A stretch of DNA of 64,000 nucleotides from Streptomyces sp. CG4 (GTDB lineage: Bacteria; Actinomycetota; Actinomycetes; Streptomycetales; Streptomycetaceae), in contig NZ_CP163525.1 of NCBI RefSeq assembly GCF_041080655.1, positions 7,812,001-7,876,000 of the forward strand, read 5' to 3'. Under the pieces are notes generated by a model. That model was not told the origin of the DNA. It did no database searches and worked only from the letters and a program-made list of their open reading frames with translations. Every line of letters begins with the position of its first letter. Position 1 is the first letter of the stretch. Positions 1 through 8,849 of this stretch are shown piece after piece. The translations under genes and the position numbers were made by a program.

Positions 1-1
1 C

Positions 2-433
2 ATGGCCGTAGCCCTGTACGGCTGGTGGCAGTGGCAGCGCAGCAAGGGCCGCTCCGCGGACGGCCACATCGCCCCCCGCTTCGCCACCTGGCGCGAGCGC
101 GCGACGATGCTCGGCGCGGCCGCCGCCGGCACGATCGCCGTCGCCCAGCTCTTCACGGCCTACCCGTCCCTGTCCTGGGACCCCTGGCCCGACGCCTACA
201 TCTTCGTCGGCACCGTCGTCGCCATGTACGCCCAGGCCAAGGGCATGGTCGAGTTCTGGATCGCCTGGCTGCTCGTCGACCTCGTCGGCGTCCCCCTCAA
301 CTTCGCCAACGGCTACGCCTTCTCCGGCTTCGTCTACGTCATCTACGGCGCACTCGTCCTGTGGGGCATGCGCGACTGGTGGCTGCGCTCCCGCCGGGGC
401 GCGCAGCCCGTCCTGGAAGGAGCCCCGGCATGA
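2..433 (+). CDS. ribM: RibM/PnuC-family riboflavin transporter, 3' part
   Basis: The gene is cut by the left edge of the window: the frame is open from the first bases, so the ATG at 2 is probably not the true start. The visible 143 residues contain several hydrophobic segments and the PnuC-type block with AKGMVEFW, LLVDLVGVPLNF and GFVYVIYGAL, ending in a basic WWLRSRR tail. PnuC relatives carry vitamins across the membrane. Those placed between ribE and ribBA in Streptomyces and Corynebacterium are riboflavin importers (RibM), which fits the ribBA and ribH genes that follow here. The stop overlaps the ribBA start (ATGA at 430-433), so translation is coupled. The transport substrate is inferred from context. 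Confidence 0.85.
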   Translation: MAVALYGWWQWQRSKGRSADGHIAPRFATWRERATMLGAAAAGTIAVAQLFTAYPSLSWDPWPDAYIFVGTVVAMYAQAKGMVEFWIAWLLVDLVGVPLNFANGYAFSGFVYVIYGALVLWGMRDWWLRSRRGAQPVLEGAPA

Positions 434-1767
434 CCTCGGCACCGCCCCTGTACGCCACCGACCCCATCGAGACCTTCGGGCTCGACCCCATCGAGCAGGC
501 CATCGCCGACATCGCGGCCGGCCGCCCGGTCGTCGTCGTGGACGACGAGGACCGGGAGAACGAGGGCGACCTCGTCGTCGCCGCCGAAAAGGCGACCCCC
601 GAGATCGTCGCCTTCATGATGAGCGAGTGCCGGGGGCTCATCTGCGCCCCCATGGAGGGCCCGGAGCTCGACCGGCTGCGGCTGCCGCAGATGGTCGAGG
701 ACAACACCGAGTCGATGAAGACCGCGTTCACCGTGTCCGTCGACGCCTCCGCCGCGCACGGAGTGAGCACCGGTATCTCGGCCGCCGACCGCGCCACCAC
801 CCTCCAGCTGCTGGCGAGCGGCGCGGCGGAGCCGACGGACTTCGTCCGCCCCGGCCATGTCTTCCCGCTGCGCGCCAAGCCCGGCGGCGTCCTCGTCCGC
901 AACGGCCACACCGAGGCCGCCGTGGACCTCGCCCGGCTCGCGGGGCTCCGCCCGGCCGGCGCCATCGTGGAGATCGCCGGTGAGGACGGCCGGATGCTCC
1001 GCCTGCCCGAGCTGATCCCGTTCGCCCGCAAGCACGGCCTGACGATCATCTCCATCGAGGACCTGATCGCCTACCGCCGCAGCAGCGAGCCCACCGTCCG
1101 CCGCGAGGCCGAGACCCTACTGCCCACCAAGCACGGCACGTTCACCGCCCACGGCTACCGCTCCACCGTCGACGGCGTCGAGCACGTCGCCCTGGTCCAC
1201 GGCGACATCGGCGACGGCGAGGACGTCCTGGTCCGCGTCCACTCCGAATGCCTCACCGGCGACGTCTTCGGCTCCCTGCGCTGCGACTGCGGCCCCCAGC
1301 TGGACACCGCCCTGGCGCGCATCCAGGAGGAGGGCCGGGGCGTGGTGGTCTATCTGCGCGGTCACGAGGGGCGGGGCGTCGGCCTGCTGTCCAAGCTTCG
1401 CGCGTACGAGCTCCAGGAGCAGGGCCGCGACACCCTGGACGCCAACCTCGAACTCGGCCTGCCCGCCGACGCCCGCGACTACGGCGCCGGCGCGCAGATC
1501 CTCGCCGACCTCGGCGTGCGCGGCGTCCGGCTGATGACCAACAACCCCGACAAGACCGACGCACTGCTGCGCCACGGCCTGAAGGTCACCGGCCGCGAGC
1601 CGATGCCGATCCAGGCCGGCGAGCACAATCTCCGGTATCTGCGCACCAAGCGCGACCGGATGGGGCACGACCTGCCCTGGCTGGACACGCCCGCGGTGAC
1701 CGCCTCCGCGGCCGTGCCGGCAACAGCTTCTGTGGCCGCCCCCGCGGCCACCTGCGGCAACCAGTGA
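430..1767 (+). CDS. ribBA: bifunctional DHBP synthase / GTP cyclohydrolase II
   Basis: This 445-aa fusion catalyses both entry steps of riboflavin synthesis: ribulose 5-phosphate to 3,4-dihydroxy-2-butanone 4-phosphate, and GTP to the diaminopyrimidine precursor. The N-terminal RibB half (about residues 10-215) shows DDEDRENEGD, GVSTGISAADRATT and RPGHVFPL. The C-terminal RibA half (about 220-410) shows the zinc-binding SECLTGDVFGSLRCDC, LRGHEGRGVGL and MTNNPDK. The ATG at 430 is chosen because it overlaps the ribM stop and begins the domain; the frame is open further upstream but inside ribM. The Ala/Val-rich last 30 residues are a tail outside the catalytic domain. Cytoplasmic enzyme; same operon as ribM and ribH. 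Confidence 0.96.
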   Translation: MTSAPPLYATDPIETFGLDPIEQAIADIAAGRPVVVVDDEDRENEGDLVVAAEKATPEIVAFMMSECRGLICAPMEGPELDRLRLPQMVEDNTESMKTAFTVSVDASAAHGVSTGISAADRATTLQLLASGAAEPTDFVRPGHVFPLRAKPGGVLVRNGHTEAAVDLARLAGLRPAGAIVEIAGEDGRMLRLPELIPFARKHGLTIISIEDLIAYRRSSEPTVRREAETLLPTKHGTFTAHGYRSTVDGVEHVALVHGDIGDGEDVLVRVHSECLTGDVFGSLRCDCGPQLDTALARIQEEGRGVVVYLRGHEGRGVGLLSKLRAYELQEQGRDTLDANLELGLPADARDYGAGAQILADLGVRGVRLMTNNPDKTDALLRHGLKVTGREPMPIQAGEHNLRYLRTKRDRMGHDLPWLDTPAVTASAAVPATASVAAPAATCGNQ

Positions 1768-1790
1768 GCAAGAAGGCACTTAGGAGACAC

Positions 1791-2276
1791 GTGAGCGGCA
1801 AGGGTGCACCGGAACTGTCCGTACGCAACGCGAGCGACCTCAGGGTCGCCGTCATCGCGGCGCAGTGGCACGAGAAGGTGATGGACGGTCTGGTGAACGG
1901 CGCCCTGCGCGCCCTGCACGACCTGGGGATCGACGAGCCGACCCTGATCCGGGTCCCCGGCAGCTTCGAACTGCCGGTCGCCGCCAAGGTGCTGGCCGGG
2001 CGCGGCTACGACGCCGTGGTCGCCCTCGGCGTCGTCATCCGGGGCGGCACCCCGCACTTCGACTACGTGTGCCAGGGCGTCACCCAGGGCCTCACCCAGG
2101 TCAGCATCGAGACCGGCGTCCCCGTCGGCTTCGGCGTGCTCACCTGCGACACCGAGGAGCAGGCCCTGGACCGGGCCGGCCTGGAGGGCTCGAACGAGGA
2201 CAAGGGCCACGAAGCGGTGACCGCGGCGGTCGCGACCGCCGCCACGCTCCGCTCAGTATCCGAACCCTGGCACTGA
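1791..2276 (+). CDS. ribH: lumazine synthase
   Basis: 6,7-dimethyl-8-ribityllumazine synthase, 161 aa, condenses the two products of the RibBA branches and usually assembles into a hollow shell. Family motifs are visible: SQWH-type AAQWHEKVMDGL, VPGSFELPVAAK, the GVVIRGGTPHFDYV phosphate and substrate loop, and VPVGFGVLTCDTEEQA. The GTG at 1791 is preceded by AGGAG at 1782-1786 and matches the usual family N-terminus. It follows ribBA by 23 bases in the same operon. The ribE gene expected in such a cluster would lie to the left, outside the window. Confidence 0.95.
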   Translation: MSGKGAPELSVRNASDLRVAVIAAQWHEKVMDGLVNGALRALHDLGIDEPTLIRVPGSFELPVAAKVLAGRGYDAVVALGVVIRGGTPHFDYVCQGVTQGLTQVSIETGVPVGFGVLTCDTEEQALDRAGLEGSNEDKGHEAVTAAVATAATLRSVSEPWH

Positions 2277-2310
2277 GGCAGCGGCCGGAGCGCGTAGGGT
2301 AAGGACCACC

Positions 2311-2583
2311 ATGTCCAAGAAGACGTTCGAGGAGCTCTTCACCGAGCTCCAGCAGAAGGCCGCGCACGGCGACCCCGCCACCTCCCGCACCGCAGAGCTG
2401 GTCGGCAAGGGCGTCCATGCCATCGGCAAGAAGGTCGTCGAAGAGGCCGCCGAGGTCTGGATGGCCGCCGAGTACGAGGGCAAGGAGGCGGCCGCCGAGG
2501 AGATCTCCCAGCTGCTGTACCACGTCCAGGTGATGATGGTCGCCCGCGGGATCTCCCTGGACGACGTCTACGCCCATCTGTGA
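2311..2583 (+). CDS. hisE: phosphoribosyl-ATP pyrophosphatase
   Basis: HisE, 90 aa, hydrolyses phosphoribosyl-ATP to phosphoribosyl-AMP in the second step of histidine synthesis. The all-alpha MazG-like fold is shown by KTFEELFTELQQK, the metal-binding helix KKVVEEAAEVWMAAEYE and the EEISQLLYHVQVMM segment. The length is normal for a stand-alone actinobacterial HisE. It lies 34 bases after ribH and 71 bases before hisG, so riboflavin and histidine genes may share a transcript. Separation of hisE and hisG from the main his operon is common in Streptomyces. Confidence 0.95.
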   Translation: MSKKTFEELFTELQQKAAHGDPATSRTAELVGKGVHAIGKKVVEEAAEVWMAAEYEGKEAAAEEISQLLYHVQVMMVARGISLDDVYAHL

Positions 2584-2654
2584 ACCGCCCGCTGTATAAG
2601 ACGTATCAGCCGTACGAGCCGTAGAAACCCCTTCACGCAAAGGAAGCCGACCTC

Positions 2655-3503
2655 ATGCTGCGCATCGCCGTCCCCAACAAGGGTTCACTCTCCGGCCCTG
2701 CGGCGGAGATGCTGCATGAGGCCGGCTACCAGCAGCGCCGCGAGTCCAAGGAGCTGCGGATCGTCGACCCGGAGAACCAGGTCGAGTTCTTCTACCTCCG
2801 CCCCCGCGACATCGCGATCTACGTCTCCTCCGGCCGGCTCGACATCGGCGTCACCGGCCGTGACCTGCTGATCGACTCCGGCGCCGACGCCGAGGAGATC
2901 CTGCCGCTCGGCTTCGCCCGCTCCACGTTCCGGTTCGCCGCCAAGCCGGGCACCGCGAACGGCATCCACGACCTCAAGGGCAAGACGGTCGCCACCTCCT
3001 ACGAGGGCATCGTCCAGCAGCACCTCGCGGAGAGCGGCATCGACGCCTCCGTCGTCCACCTGGACGGCGCCGTGGAGACCGCGATCGAGCTCGGTGTCGC
3101 CGAGGTGATCGCCGACGTCGTCGAGACCGGCACCAGCCTGCGCAACGCCGGCCTGGAGGTCTTCGGCGAGCCGATCATGAAGTCCGAGGCGGTCGTCATC
3201 CGCCGCACCGGCGCCGACACCGAGGAACCGAAGGTCGAGCAGTTCCTGCGCCGTCTCCAGGGCGTCCTGGTCGCACGGACGTACGTCATGATGGACTACG
3301 ACTGCCGCGTCGAGCAGCTGGAGAAGGCCGTCGCACTCACCCCCGGCCTGGAGTCCCCGACCGTCTCCCCGCTGCACAACGAAGGCTGGGTCGCGGTCCG
3401 CGCCATGGTCCCCGCCAAGGAGGCGCAGCGGATCATGGACGACCTGTACGCCATCGGCGCCCGCGCCATCCTCACCACGGCCATCCACGCCTGCCGCCTG
3501 TAA
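2655..3503 (+). CDS. hisG: ATP phosphoribosyltransferase (long form)
   Basis: HisG, 282 aa, is the first and feedback-controlled enzyme of histidine synthesis and joins ATP to PRPP. The length marks the long HisG type, with two catalytic lobes (about residues 1-205) and a C-terminal ACT-like histidine-binding domain (about 210-282, with MVPAKEAQRIMDDL and ILTTAIHACRL). Catalytic-lobe motifs include RIAVPNKGSL, LDIGVTGRDLL and the PRPP loop region VVETGTSLRNAGL. The ATG at 2655 has AAAGGAA about 10 bases upstream. Having the regulatory domain means no HisZ partner is needed. Confidence 0.95.
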   Translation: MLRIAVPNKGSLSGPAAEMLHEAGYQQRRESKELRIVDPENQVEFFYLRPRDIAIYVSSGRLDIGVTGRDLLIDSGADAEEILPLGFARSTFRFAAKPGTANGIHDLKGKTVATSYEGIVQQHLAESGIDASVVHLDGAVETAIELGVAEVIADVVETGTSLRNAGLEVFGEPIMKSEAVVIRRTGADTEEPKVEQFLRRLQGVLVARTYVMMDYDCRVEQLEKAVALTPGLESPTVSPLHNEGWVAVRAMVPAKEAQRIMDDLYAIGARAILTTAIHACRL

Positions 3504-3517
3504 GGGACACGCACGAG

Positions 3518-3973
3518 ATGTCCGACACGCCCTCGCTGCCCGTCACCTTCCGGCCGGGACACACCCGGGCCATCCTGCTCACCGCCGGTGTGGCGATCTT
3601 CCTGACGATCTCCGGGATCGCACTGCTGCTGGAGCACCTCGGTCCGGGGGAGCGGGCGAGCTTCGTCGTCACCGGGGCGCTGATCTTCTGGGTGCTGGCC
3701 CGGCTGGCCCGGGTGAAGGTCGTCGCCGACGAGTCCGGCGTGACCGTGGTGAACATCGCCGGCGAACGGCGCCTGGACTGGGCGGAGATCCTCCAGGTGA
3801 ACCTCCGTCCGGGCGATCCCTGGGTGTTCCTCAACCTCAGCGACGGCACCAGCCTGCCCGCGCTCGGCATCCAGCCGGGCCTCGCCAAGCAGCGCGCCAT
3901 CGCCGACGCGCAGGCCCTGCGGGCCCTCGCCGAGGCCCGCTCCCCGGCCCACCCGACGGAAGATCAGGGCTGA
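3518..3973 (+). CDS. PH-domain membrane protein
   Basis: A 151-aa protein with two adjacent transmembrane helices (about residues 19-38 and 48-66) followed by a small beta-rich PH-like domain (about 70-125, with VVADESGVTVVNIAG, LDWAEILQVNLRPGDPW and LSDGTSLPALGIQ). This is the layout of the actinobacterial membrane-anchored PH-domain family, often found next to rib and his genes. Its biochemical role is unknown; it is probably a cytoplasmic-face membrane adaptor. It starts 14 bases after hisG and is probably the last gene of the operon. Confidence 0.8.
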   Translation: MSDTPSLPVTFRPGHTRAILLTAGVAIFLTISGIALLLEHLGPGERASFVVTGALIFWVLARLARVKVVADESGVTVVNIAGERRLDWAEILQVNLRPGDPWVFLNLSDGTSLPALGIQPGLAKQRAIADAQALRALAEARSPAHPTEDQG

Positions 3974-4175
3974 CTGGGGGTGCCGCCCCTGCCCGAGTGG
4001 CCCGTGTCTTGATTAATCTGGTGGCGGAGGCCCTTTCGCTGCGCCTCCGCCCCTTGACGCCACCCGGTGCCCAGGGGTTCCTGCTACCCGAGGAGTGACT
4101 CCCTCCAGCGATGGACGGATCGTCCTGTAGTACCTGCGCCGCCCCGACCCGACATACCGGGAAGGCGGTGGCAGC

Positions 4176-5510
4176 GTGACCATCCCCCTGCTGCTCCTCG
4201 GAGCGGCTTTCCTGCTGATCCTCGCCAACGGCTTCTTCGTGGCGGCCGAGTTCGGCCTGGTGACGGTCGAGTCGACGGACGCCGAGCAGGCCGCCGCCGA
4301 CGGCGACCGCCGGGCCCGCCGGGTCGCCGAGTCGCTCAAGGAGCTGTCCTTCCAGCTCTCCGGCACCCAGCTCGGCATCACGATCACCTCCCTCGTCGTC
4401 GGCATGCTCGCCGAACCGGCGCTGGCCCGGCTGCTGCGCGGCCCGTTCGCCGCGCTCGGCATCCCCGGCGGAGCCGTCTCCGGCATAGCCGTGGTCGTCG
4501 GCATGCTGCTGGCCTCCGCCGTCCAGATGGTGGTCGGCGAGCTCGTGCCCAAGAACTGGGCGGTGTCCAAGCCGCTGCAGGTCGCCCGGTTCGTGGCCGG
4601 CCCGCAGCACCACTTCTCCCGGCTGTTCCGCCCGGTGATCGCCGCGCTCAACACGGTCGCCAACCGGCTGGTGCGCGCGCTCGGCGTGGAGCCGGCCGAG
4701 GAACTGGCCTCCGCCCGCACCCCCGGCGAACTGGTGTCCCTCGCCCGGCACTCCGCCCAGGCGGGCGCCCTGGAGCAGGACACGGCCGACCTGTTCGTAC
4801 GCACCCTGTCCCTGGGCGAGCTGACCGCCCAGCACGTCATGACCCCGCGGGTGAAGGTCAGTGCCCTGCAGGACTCGGCCACCGCCGAGGACGTCGTCAA
4901 CCTCACCCGGGCCACCGGCCTGTCCCGCTTCCCCGTCTACCGGGAGAAGATCGACGAGATCGTCGGCATGGCCCACCTCAAGGACGCCCTCGCCGTCCCG
5001 GTGCGCGACCGGCTGCGCACGCCGGTGAGCCGCATCGCCCGCAAGGCGCTGCTGGTCCCCGAGACCCTGCCGGTCCAGCCCCTGCTCGCCCGGCTCCGCT
5101 CCGAGCAGCCCATCGCCGTCGTCGTCGACGAGTACGGCGGCACGGCGGGCGTGGTCACCCTGGAGGACATCGTCGAGGAACTCGTCGGCGAGGTCCGCGA
5201 CGAGCACGACGCCACGGACGTGCCCGAGCTGGCCGCCGCCCCGCCCGAGGACGGCAGGCCCGCCTGGGACGTCGACGGAAGCTGCCGCGTCGACATCCTC
5301 CAGCGCATAGGCCTCGACGTGCCCGAGGGGCCGTACGAGACGGTCGCCGGGCTCGTCGCCGACGTGCTCGGCCGCATCCCGGCCCCCGGTGACCGGGCCG
5401 AACTGCCCGGCTGGCGGCTCTCGGTCCGCCAGGTCGGTCACTACCGCGCCGAACGGGTCCGCCTGGTCAGGACGGCCCCGGCGGCCAACGTGATGGAGGC
5501 CGCCCGATGA
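4176..5510 (+). CDS. CNNM/CorC-type protein with DUF21, CBS pair and CorC_HlyC domain
   Basis: A 444-aa membrane protein of the family usually annotated as hemolysin-related; better-studied members act in Mg/Co homeostasis. Order: DUF21 transmembrane domain (about 1-200, first helix PLLLLGAAFLLILANGFF, with GTQLGITITSLVVGMLAEPA and ELVPKNWAVSKP), two CBS motifs (about 215-345, including VMTPRVKVSAL and YGGTAGVVTLEDIVEELVGE), then a CorC_HlyC domain (about 355-440). The GTG at 4176 gives the full first helix. Its stop overlaps the start of the next family member, so the two probably work as a pair. Substrate not determinable from sequence. Confidence 0.9.
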   Translation: MTIPLLLLGAAFLLILANGFFVAAEFGLVTVESTDAEQAAADGDRRARRVAESLKELSFQLSGTQLGITITSLVVGMLAEPALARLLRGPFAALGIPGGAVSGIAVVVGMLLASAVQMVVGELVPKNWAVSKPLQVARFVAGPQHHFSRLFRPVIAALNTVANRLVRALGVEPAEELASARTPGELVSLARHSAQAGALEQDTADLFVRTLSLGELTAQHVMTPRVKVSALQDSATAEDVVNLTRATGLSRFPVYREKIDEIVGMAHLKDALAVPVRDRLRTPVSRIARKALLVPETLPVQPLLARLRSEQPIAVVVDEYGGTAGVVTLEDIVEELVGEVRDEHDATDVPELAAAPPEDGRPAWDVDGSCRVDILQRIGLDVPEGPYETVAGLVADVLGRIPAPGDRAELPGWRLSVRQVGHYRAERVRLVRTAPAANVMEAAR

Positions 5511-6598
5511 GCGTCCTCCAACTGGCCTTCGCCGCGCTGCTCGTGCTCGCCAACGGCTTCTTCGTCGGCGCCGAGTTCGCGCTCGTCTCCGTCCGCCGCA
5601 GCCAGATCGAACCGCTGGGGACGGCGCGGGCACGCCAGGTCCTCTACGGCCTGCAGCGGCTGCCCCAGATGATGGCCGCGGCCCAGTTCGGCATCACCGT
5701 GTGCTCCCTGACGCTCGGCGCGGTCGCCGAGCCGACGGTGGCGCGTCTGCTGGAGCCGGTGTTCGAGGCGGTCCACCTGCCGGACGGCATGGTGCACCCG
5801 CTGGGCTATGTCATCGCCCTGGCCGCGGTGGTCTTCTTCCACCTGGTCATCGGCGAGATGGTGCCGAAGAACCTCGCCATGGCGGCTCCCGAGAAGGCGG
5901 CGGTGTGGCTCGGTCCGGGTCTGGTGGCCTTCGCCCGCCTGTGCAAGCCGATCACGGTGGCCCTCGGCGCCTGCGCCCAGGCCATCCTGCGCCTGTTCCG
6001 GGTCGAGCCGAAGGACGAGGTGGAGGCGGTCGTCACCACCGAGCAGCTCAACCGCCTGCTGGAGGACTCCGGCCAGGCGGGCCTGCTCGACCCCGAGGAG
6101 CGGGAACGCCTGGAGGACGCCCTGGAGCTGGGCTCCCGCCCGGTGACGGACGTCCTGCTGCGCCGCGAGTCGCTGGTCACGGTCACACCGGCGGTCACCC
6201 CGGGAGAGATCGTCGCGCTGACGGCCCGCACGGGGTACTCCCGCTTCCCGGTCTCCGCGACGGACCAGGGCCCCTTCATGGGATACGTCCACGTCAAGGA
6301 CGTCCTGGACCTGGAGGAGTCCGACCGGGCAGTGCCGCAGCACGTGTGGCGCCCGATGACGACCCTGCGGGCCGAGCTGCCCCTCGACGACGCGCTGACC
6401 GTCATGCGCCGAGCGGCCACGCATCTCGCCCAGGTCGCGGGTGCCTCCGGCAAGGTGCTGGGCCTGGTCGCCCTGGAGGACGTCCTGGAGACGCTGGTGG
6501 GCGAGGTCCGCGACCCGGCCCACCGGGCGACGGCGGACGTGATGCCGGCAGAGCAGCCGAGGGTGAGCGGCGAGCCGGAGGAGGCGCTGGCCACCTAG
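5507..6598 (+). CDS. CNNM/CorC-type protein, short form without CorC_HlyC domain
   Basis: Second member of the coupled pair, 363 aa, starting inside the stop of the first (ATGA at 5507). It has the DUF21 membrane domain (about 1-190: LLVLANGFFVGAEFALV, AAAQFGITVCSLTLG, GEMVPKNLAMAAP) and two CBS motifs (about 205-330, ending LGLVALEDVLETLVGEVRD). It stops soon after the second CBS motif, so the C-terminal CorC_HlyC domain of its neighbour is missing. Length and the clean ending suggest a normal short type rather than a truncation. The different tails suggest a hetero-oligomer, which is inference. Confidence 0.9.
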   Translation: MSVLQLAFAALLVLANGFFVGAEFALVSVRRSQIEPLGTARARQVLYGLQRLPQMMAAAQFGITVCSLTLGAVAEPTVARLLEPVFEAVHLPDGMVHPLGYVIALAAVVFFHLVIGEMVPKNLAMAAPEKAAVWLGPGLVAFARLCKPITVALGACAQAILRLFRVEPKDEVEAVVTTEQLNRLLEDSGQAGLLDPEERERLEDALELGSRPVTDVLLRRESLVTVTPAVTPGEIVALTARTGYSRFPVSATDQGPFMGYVHVKDVLDLEESDRAVPQHVWRPMTTLRAELPLDDALTVMRRAATHLAQVAGASGKVLGLVALEDVLETLVGEVRDPAHRATADVMPAEQPRVSGEPEEALAT

Positions 6599-6611
6599 AC
6601 CGTCGTCGCCC

Positions 6612-6653
6612 GCGGGTGCGTGGGGGCTGGTCGCGCAGTTCCCCACGCCCCCG
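6612..6653. repeat. dispersed intergenic hairpin repeat, copy 1
   Basis: An inverted repeat pairs GCGTGGGG (6618-6625) with CCCCACGC (6641-6648), and the loop holds a small CTG/CAG stem. It sits between two convergent genes, where a bidirectional terminator is expected. Bases 6612-6636 recur exactly at 12442-12466, and a diverged copy lies at 30194-30240. I recall similar GGGGCTGGTCGCGCAGTTCCCC-like elements as frequent between Streptomyces genes. Confidence 0.7.
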
Positions 6654-6673
6654 GGGAGCTGCCGTCACTGCGC

Positions 6674-8536
6674 CTACATGGCCGACGGATCCTGCGGCCC
6701 CCGCCCCGACAGCACCTCCCCGTACGCCTGCATCAGATCCGGCAGCCGCAGCGTCGCCAGGTCCTCCCGCGACAGGGAGCCCAGATACGAGGACAGGCGC
6801 AGATCCCGATACGCGCAGCTCTTCTCGTACAGGGTCCGCAAGAAGCGGCCGTTGCCCAACTCGTCGATCCACCCCTGCTCGACCACATGCCCGGCGATCG
6901 AGCGCAGCTCCTCCTGGGCCTCCTCGTCCCACACGTCCCCGTTCTCCGCGGCCAGCACCTTCCCGATCTCGGTGAGTTCCTGCGGCCGGTAGGAGGGGAA
7001 GTCGACACGGGTCGTGAACCGGGAGGAGAGGCCGGGGTTGGCGGCGAGCAGCCGGTCCATGCCCTCCGGGTAGCCGGCCAGGATCACCACCAGATGGTCC
7101 CGGTTGTCCTCGGCCCGCTTCAGCAGCACCTGCAGCGCCTCGTCCCCGTATGCGTCCCCCTTGCCGTACCCGGAGTTGGACAGCGAGTACGCCTCGTCCA
7201 CGAACAGCACCCCGCCGATCGCGGAGTCGATCAGCTCATTGGCCTTCACGGCCGTCTGCCCGAGATACTCGCCGACCAGATCGGCCCGCTGGGCCTCCAC
7301 CAGGTGGTCCCCGCCGAGCAGGCCCAGCGCGTAGAAGACCCGGCCGAGGATCCGGGCCACCGTGGTCTTCCCCGTCCCCGACGGCCCCGAGAAGACGAAG
7401 TGCCGTTTCGGCGGCTGCACCGGCAGCCCCTGCCCGGCCCGCAACCGAGCCATGTTCAACTGCGCGGACAACGCCTTGACCTGGCGTTTGACCGGCTCCA
7501 GCCCCACCATGCGCTCCAGCTCGGCGAGCGCCTCCTCTAGCAGAGCGGGATCGGTCGGCCCGGCCGGGATCGGGGAGGAGCTGACCCCGGTCTTCCTGCG
7601 CACCGCCGGGTCCGGCACCGACGGCAGCGGTCCGGTCGGCAGATCCGGCTCCGGCAGCCGCAGATCGCGGCCCTCGGCGCCGAAGAGCGGATCGAAGCCG
7701 TCCGGACCGTCCACGCTGTCCTGCCCGGCACCGATCAGGGTGATCGCGGCGAGGTCGGCGGCGTCGTCGTACCCGTCGCCCTCGGCGATCGCCGCCAGCC
7801 GGGCGGAGGTGTCCATGAAGGCGGGGTCGACGCGGTGCACGGCCCGGTACAGGGGGAGTGCGGCCGCCGAGCGCCCCGTGCCCTCGTGCGCCCGCGCCAG
7901 CCAGTAGCGCAGCTCCTTGCGCTGCGGCTGCTCGCTGCGGCAGCGCATCAGCGCCGCCGAGAGCAGCGGCTCGGCCTGGCCGTACATCTCCAGCCGGACT
8001 CGGGCCATGCCGCCGAACAGACCCGCCTCGATGCCGAGCATGGCGTCGTCCAGGAGGGGGTCGGTGTGCCGTACCAACTGCTCCCAGTCCTTGACCAGAT
8101 AGGCGCGGCAGGCGTGCAGGAAGCGGACCTGGGGGTCGGTGTCCACGGGCGGGAGCCCGGCCAGGGCCCGGTCCAGCTCCGGAACGTGCCGTCCGTCCAG
8201 CCAGTGCGAGGCGTGCGCCAGTAACAGATCACGCGGGCTCTCCAGCACCGGCTGCACCCACCAGCCCAGCCAGTACCAGGAGTTGAGCGTCCGGTGGTGC
8301 CGGGCGCGCTGTTCGCCGAAGCGATCGCGGTGCCGGAACATCCGGAGCAGCGAGGTCGTCGTGTCGACCCGGAGCGCATGCAGCCCGAGCCAGCCGTCCG
8401 CCATCCCCGGGTCCATCCGCACCGCGGTGCGGAACTCCTCCTCCGCCTGCGGATAGGCGCCCATCGTGTAGGCGTCCACCCCCCGCAGCCAGGCGAGGTC
8501 GGCCGGGGCCTCGGGGCCCTGCGTGCCGAAGTCCAT
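6674..8536 (-). CDS. EccA/CbxX-like AAA+ ATPase with N-terminal TPR-like region
   Basis: A 620-aa protein. Residues about 10-330 are helical and TPR-like (for example LRGVDAYTMGAYPQAEEEF), then a linker, then an AAA+ domain of the CbxX/CfqX/SpoVK type with Walker A GPSGTGKTT (about 383-391), Walker B GGVLFVDEAYSL (about 441-452) and sensor region VVILAGYPEGMDRLL. This is the architecture of EccA, the cytoplasmic ATPase of type VII secretion. No other ESX gene is near, so it is an orphan. The ATG at 8536 is chosen because a GGGGGG run lies just upstream and homologous sequence starts at MDFGTQGPE; the frame stays open for 69 codons further upstream with non-conserved sequence. Confidence 0.85.
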   Translation of the reverse strand: MDFGTQGPEAPADLAWLRGVDAYTMGAYPQAEEEFRTAVRMDPGMADGWLGLHALRVDTTTSLLRMFRHRDRFGEQRARHHRTLNSWYWLGWWVQPVLESPRDLLLAHASHWLDGRHVPELDRALAGLPPVDTDPQVRFLHACRAYLVKDWEQLVRHTDPLLDDAMLGIEAGLFGGMARVRLEMYGQAEPLLSAALMRCRSEQPQRKELRYWLARAHEGTGRSAAALPLYRAVHRVDPAFMDTSARLAAIAEGDGYDDAADLAAITLIGAGQDSVDGPDGFDPLFGAEGRDLRLPEPDLPTGPLPSVPDPAVRRKTGVSSSPIPAGPTDPALLEEALAELERMVGLEPVKRQVKALSAQLNMARLRAGQGLPVQPPKRHFVFSGPSGTGKTTVARILGRVFYALGLLGGDHLVEAQRADLVGEYLGQTAVKANELIDSAIGGVLFVDEAYSLSNSGYGKGDAYGDEALQVLLKRAEDNRDHLVVILAGYPEGMDRLLAANPGLSSRFTTRVDFPSYRPQELTEIGKVLAAENGDVWDEEAQEELRSIAGHVVEQGWIDELGNGRFLRTLYEKSCAYRDLRLSSYLGSLSREDLATLRLPDLMQAYGEVLSGRGPQDPSAM

Positions 8537-8811
8537 CCCGTCCCCCCACAGACCGTGCCCCCGTGGTTCACCACCGGGCGATCGCCCGGCTGCCGCCGCG
8601 GTCGAACCGCCGTGCCACGGACCGGAGTTACCGGCGCGAGGCATTCTCGAAGGTCGCACCGAGGGCATCGTACCCGCGGGACGACCGCGTGCCGAAGGGT
8701 GCCGCACAGGCCGTTTGACGAGGTGGGAGCAGACGGGGCGCACACCGCTTGGTTACCCAGGGTGAGCGGATCGGTGCAAGGGGCGCCCGGAAAAGTGCGC
8801 GCAGGGCAGAA

Positions 8812-8849
8812 CGAAGCCCCCGATCACGGGGGAACAACCGGGGGCTTCG
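8812..8849. terminator. hairpin terminator
   Basis: A perfect 10-bp inverted repeat, CGAAGCCCCC (8812-8821) and GGGGGCTTCG (8840-8849), with an 18-base loop. It lies in the 400-base gap between the start of the AAA+ gene and the end of the minus-strand kinase gene, just downstream of the latter, so it most likely ends kinase transcription. No T-run follows, which is normal in Streptomyces. Confidence 0.65.

Noticed and set aside
3974..4175. Magnesium (M-box) riboswitch before the CorC-like pair
   Set aside because: I looked for the conserved M-box core and did not find it; only short GC-rich inverted repeats are present.
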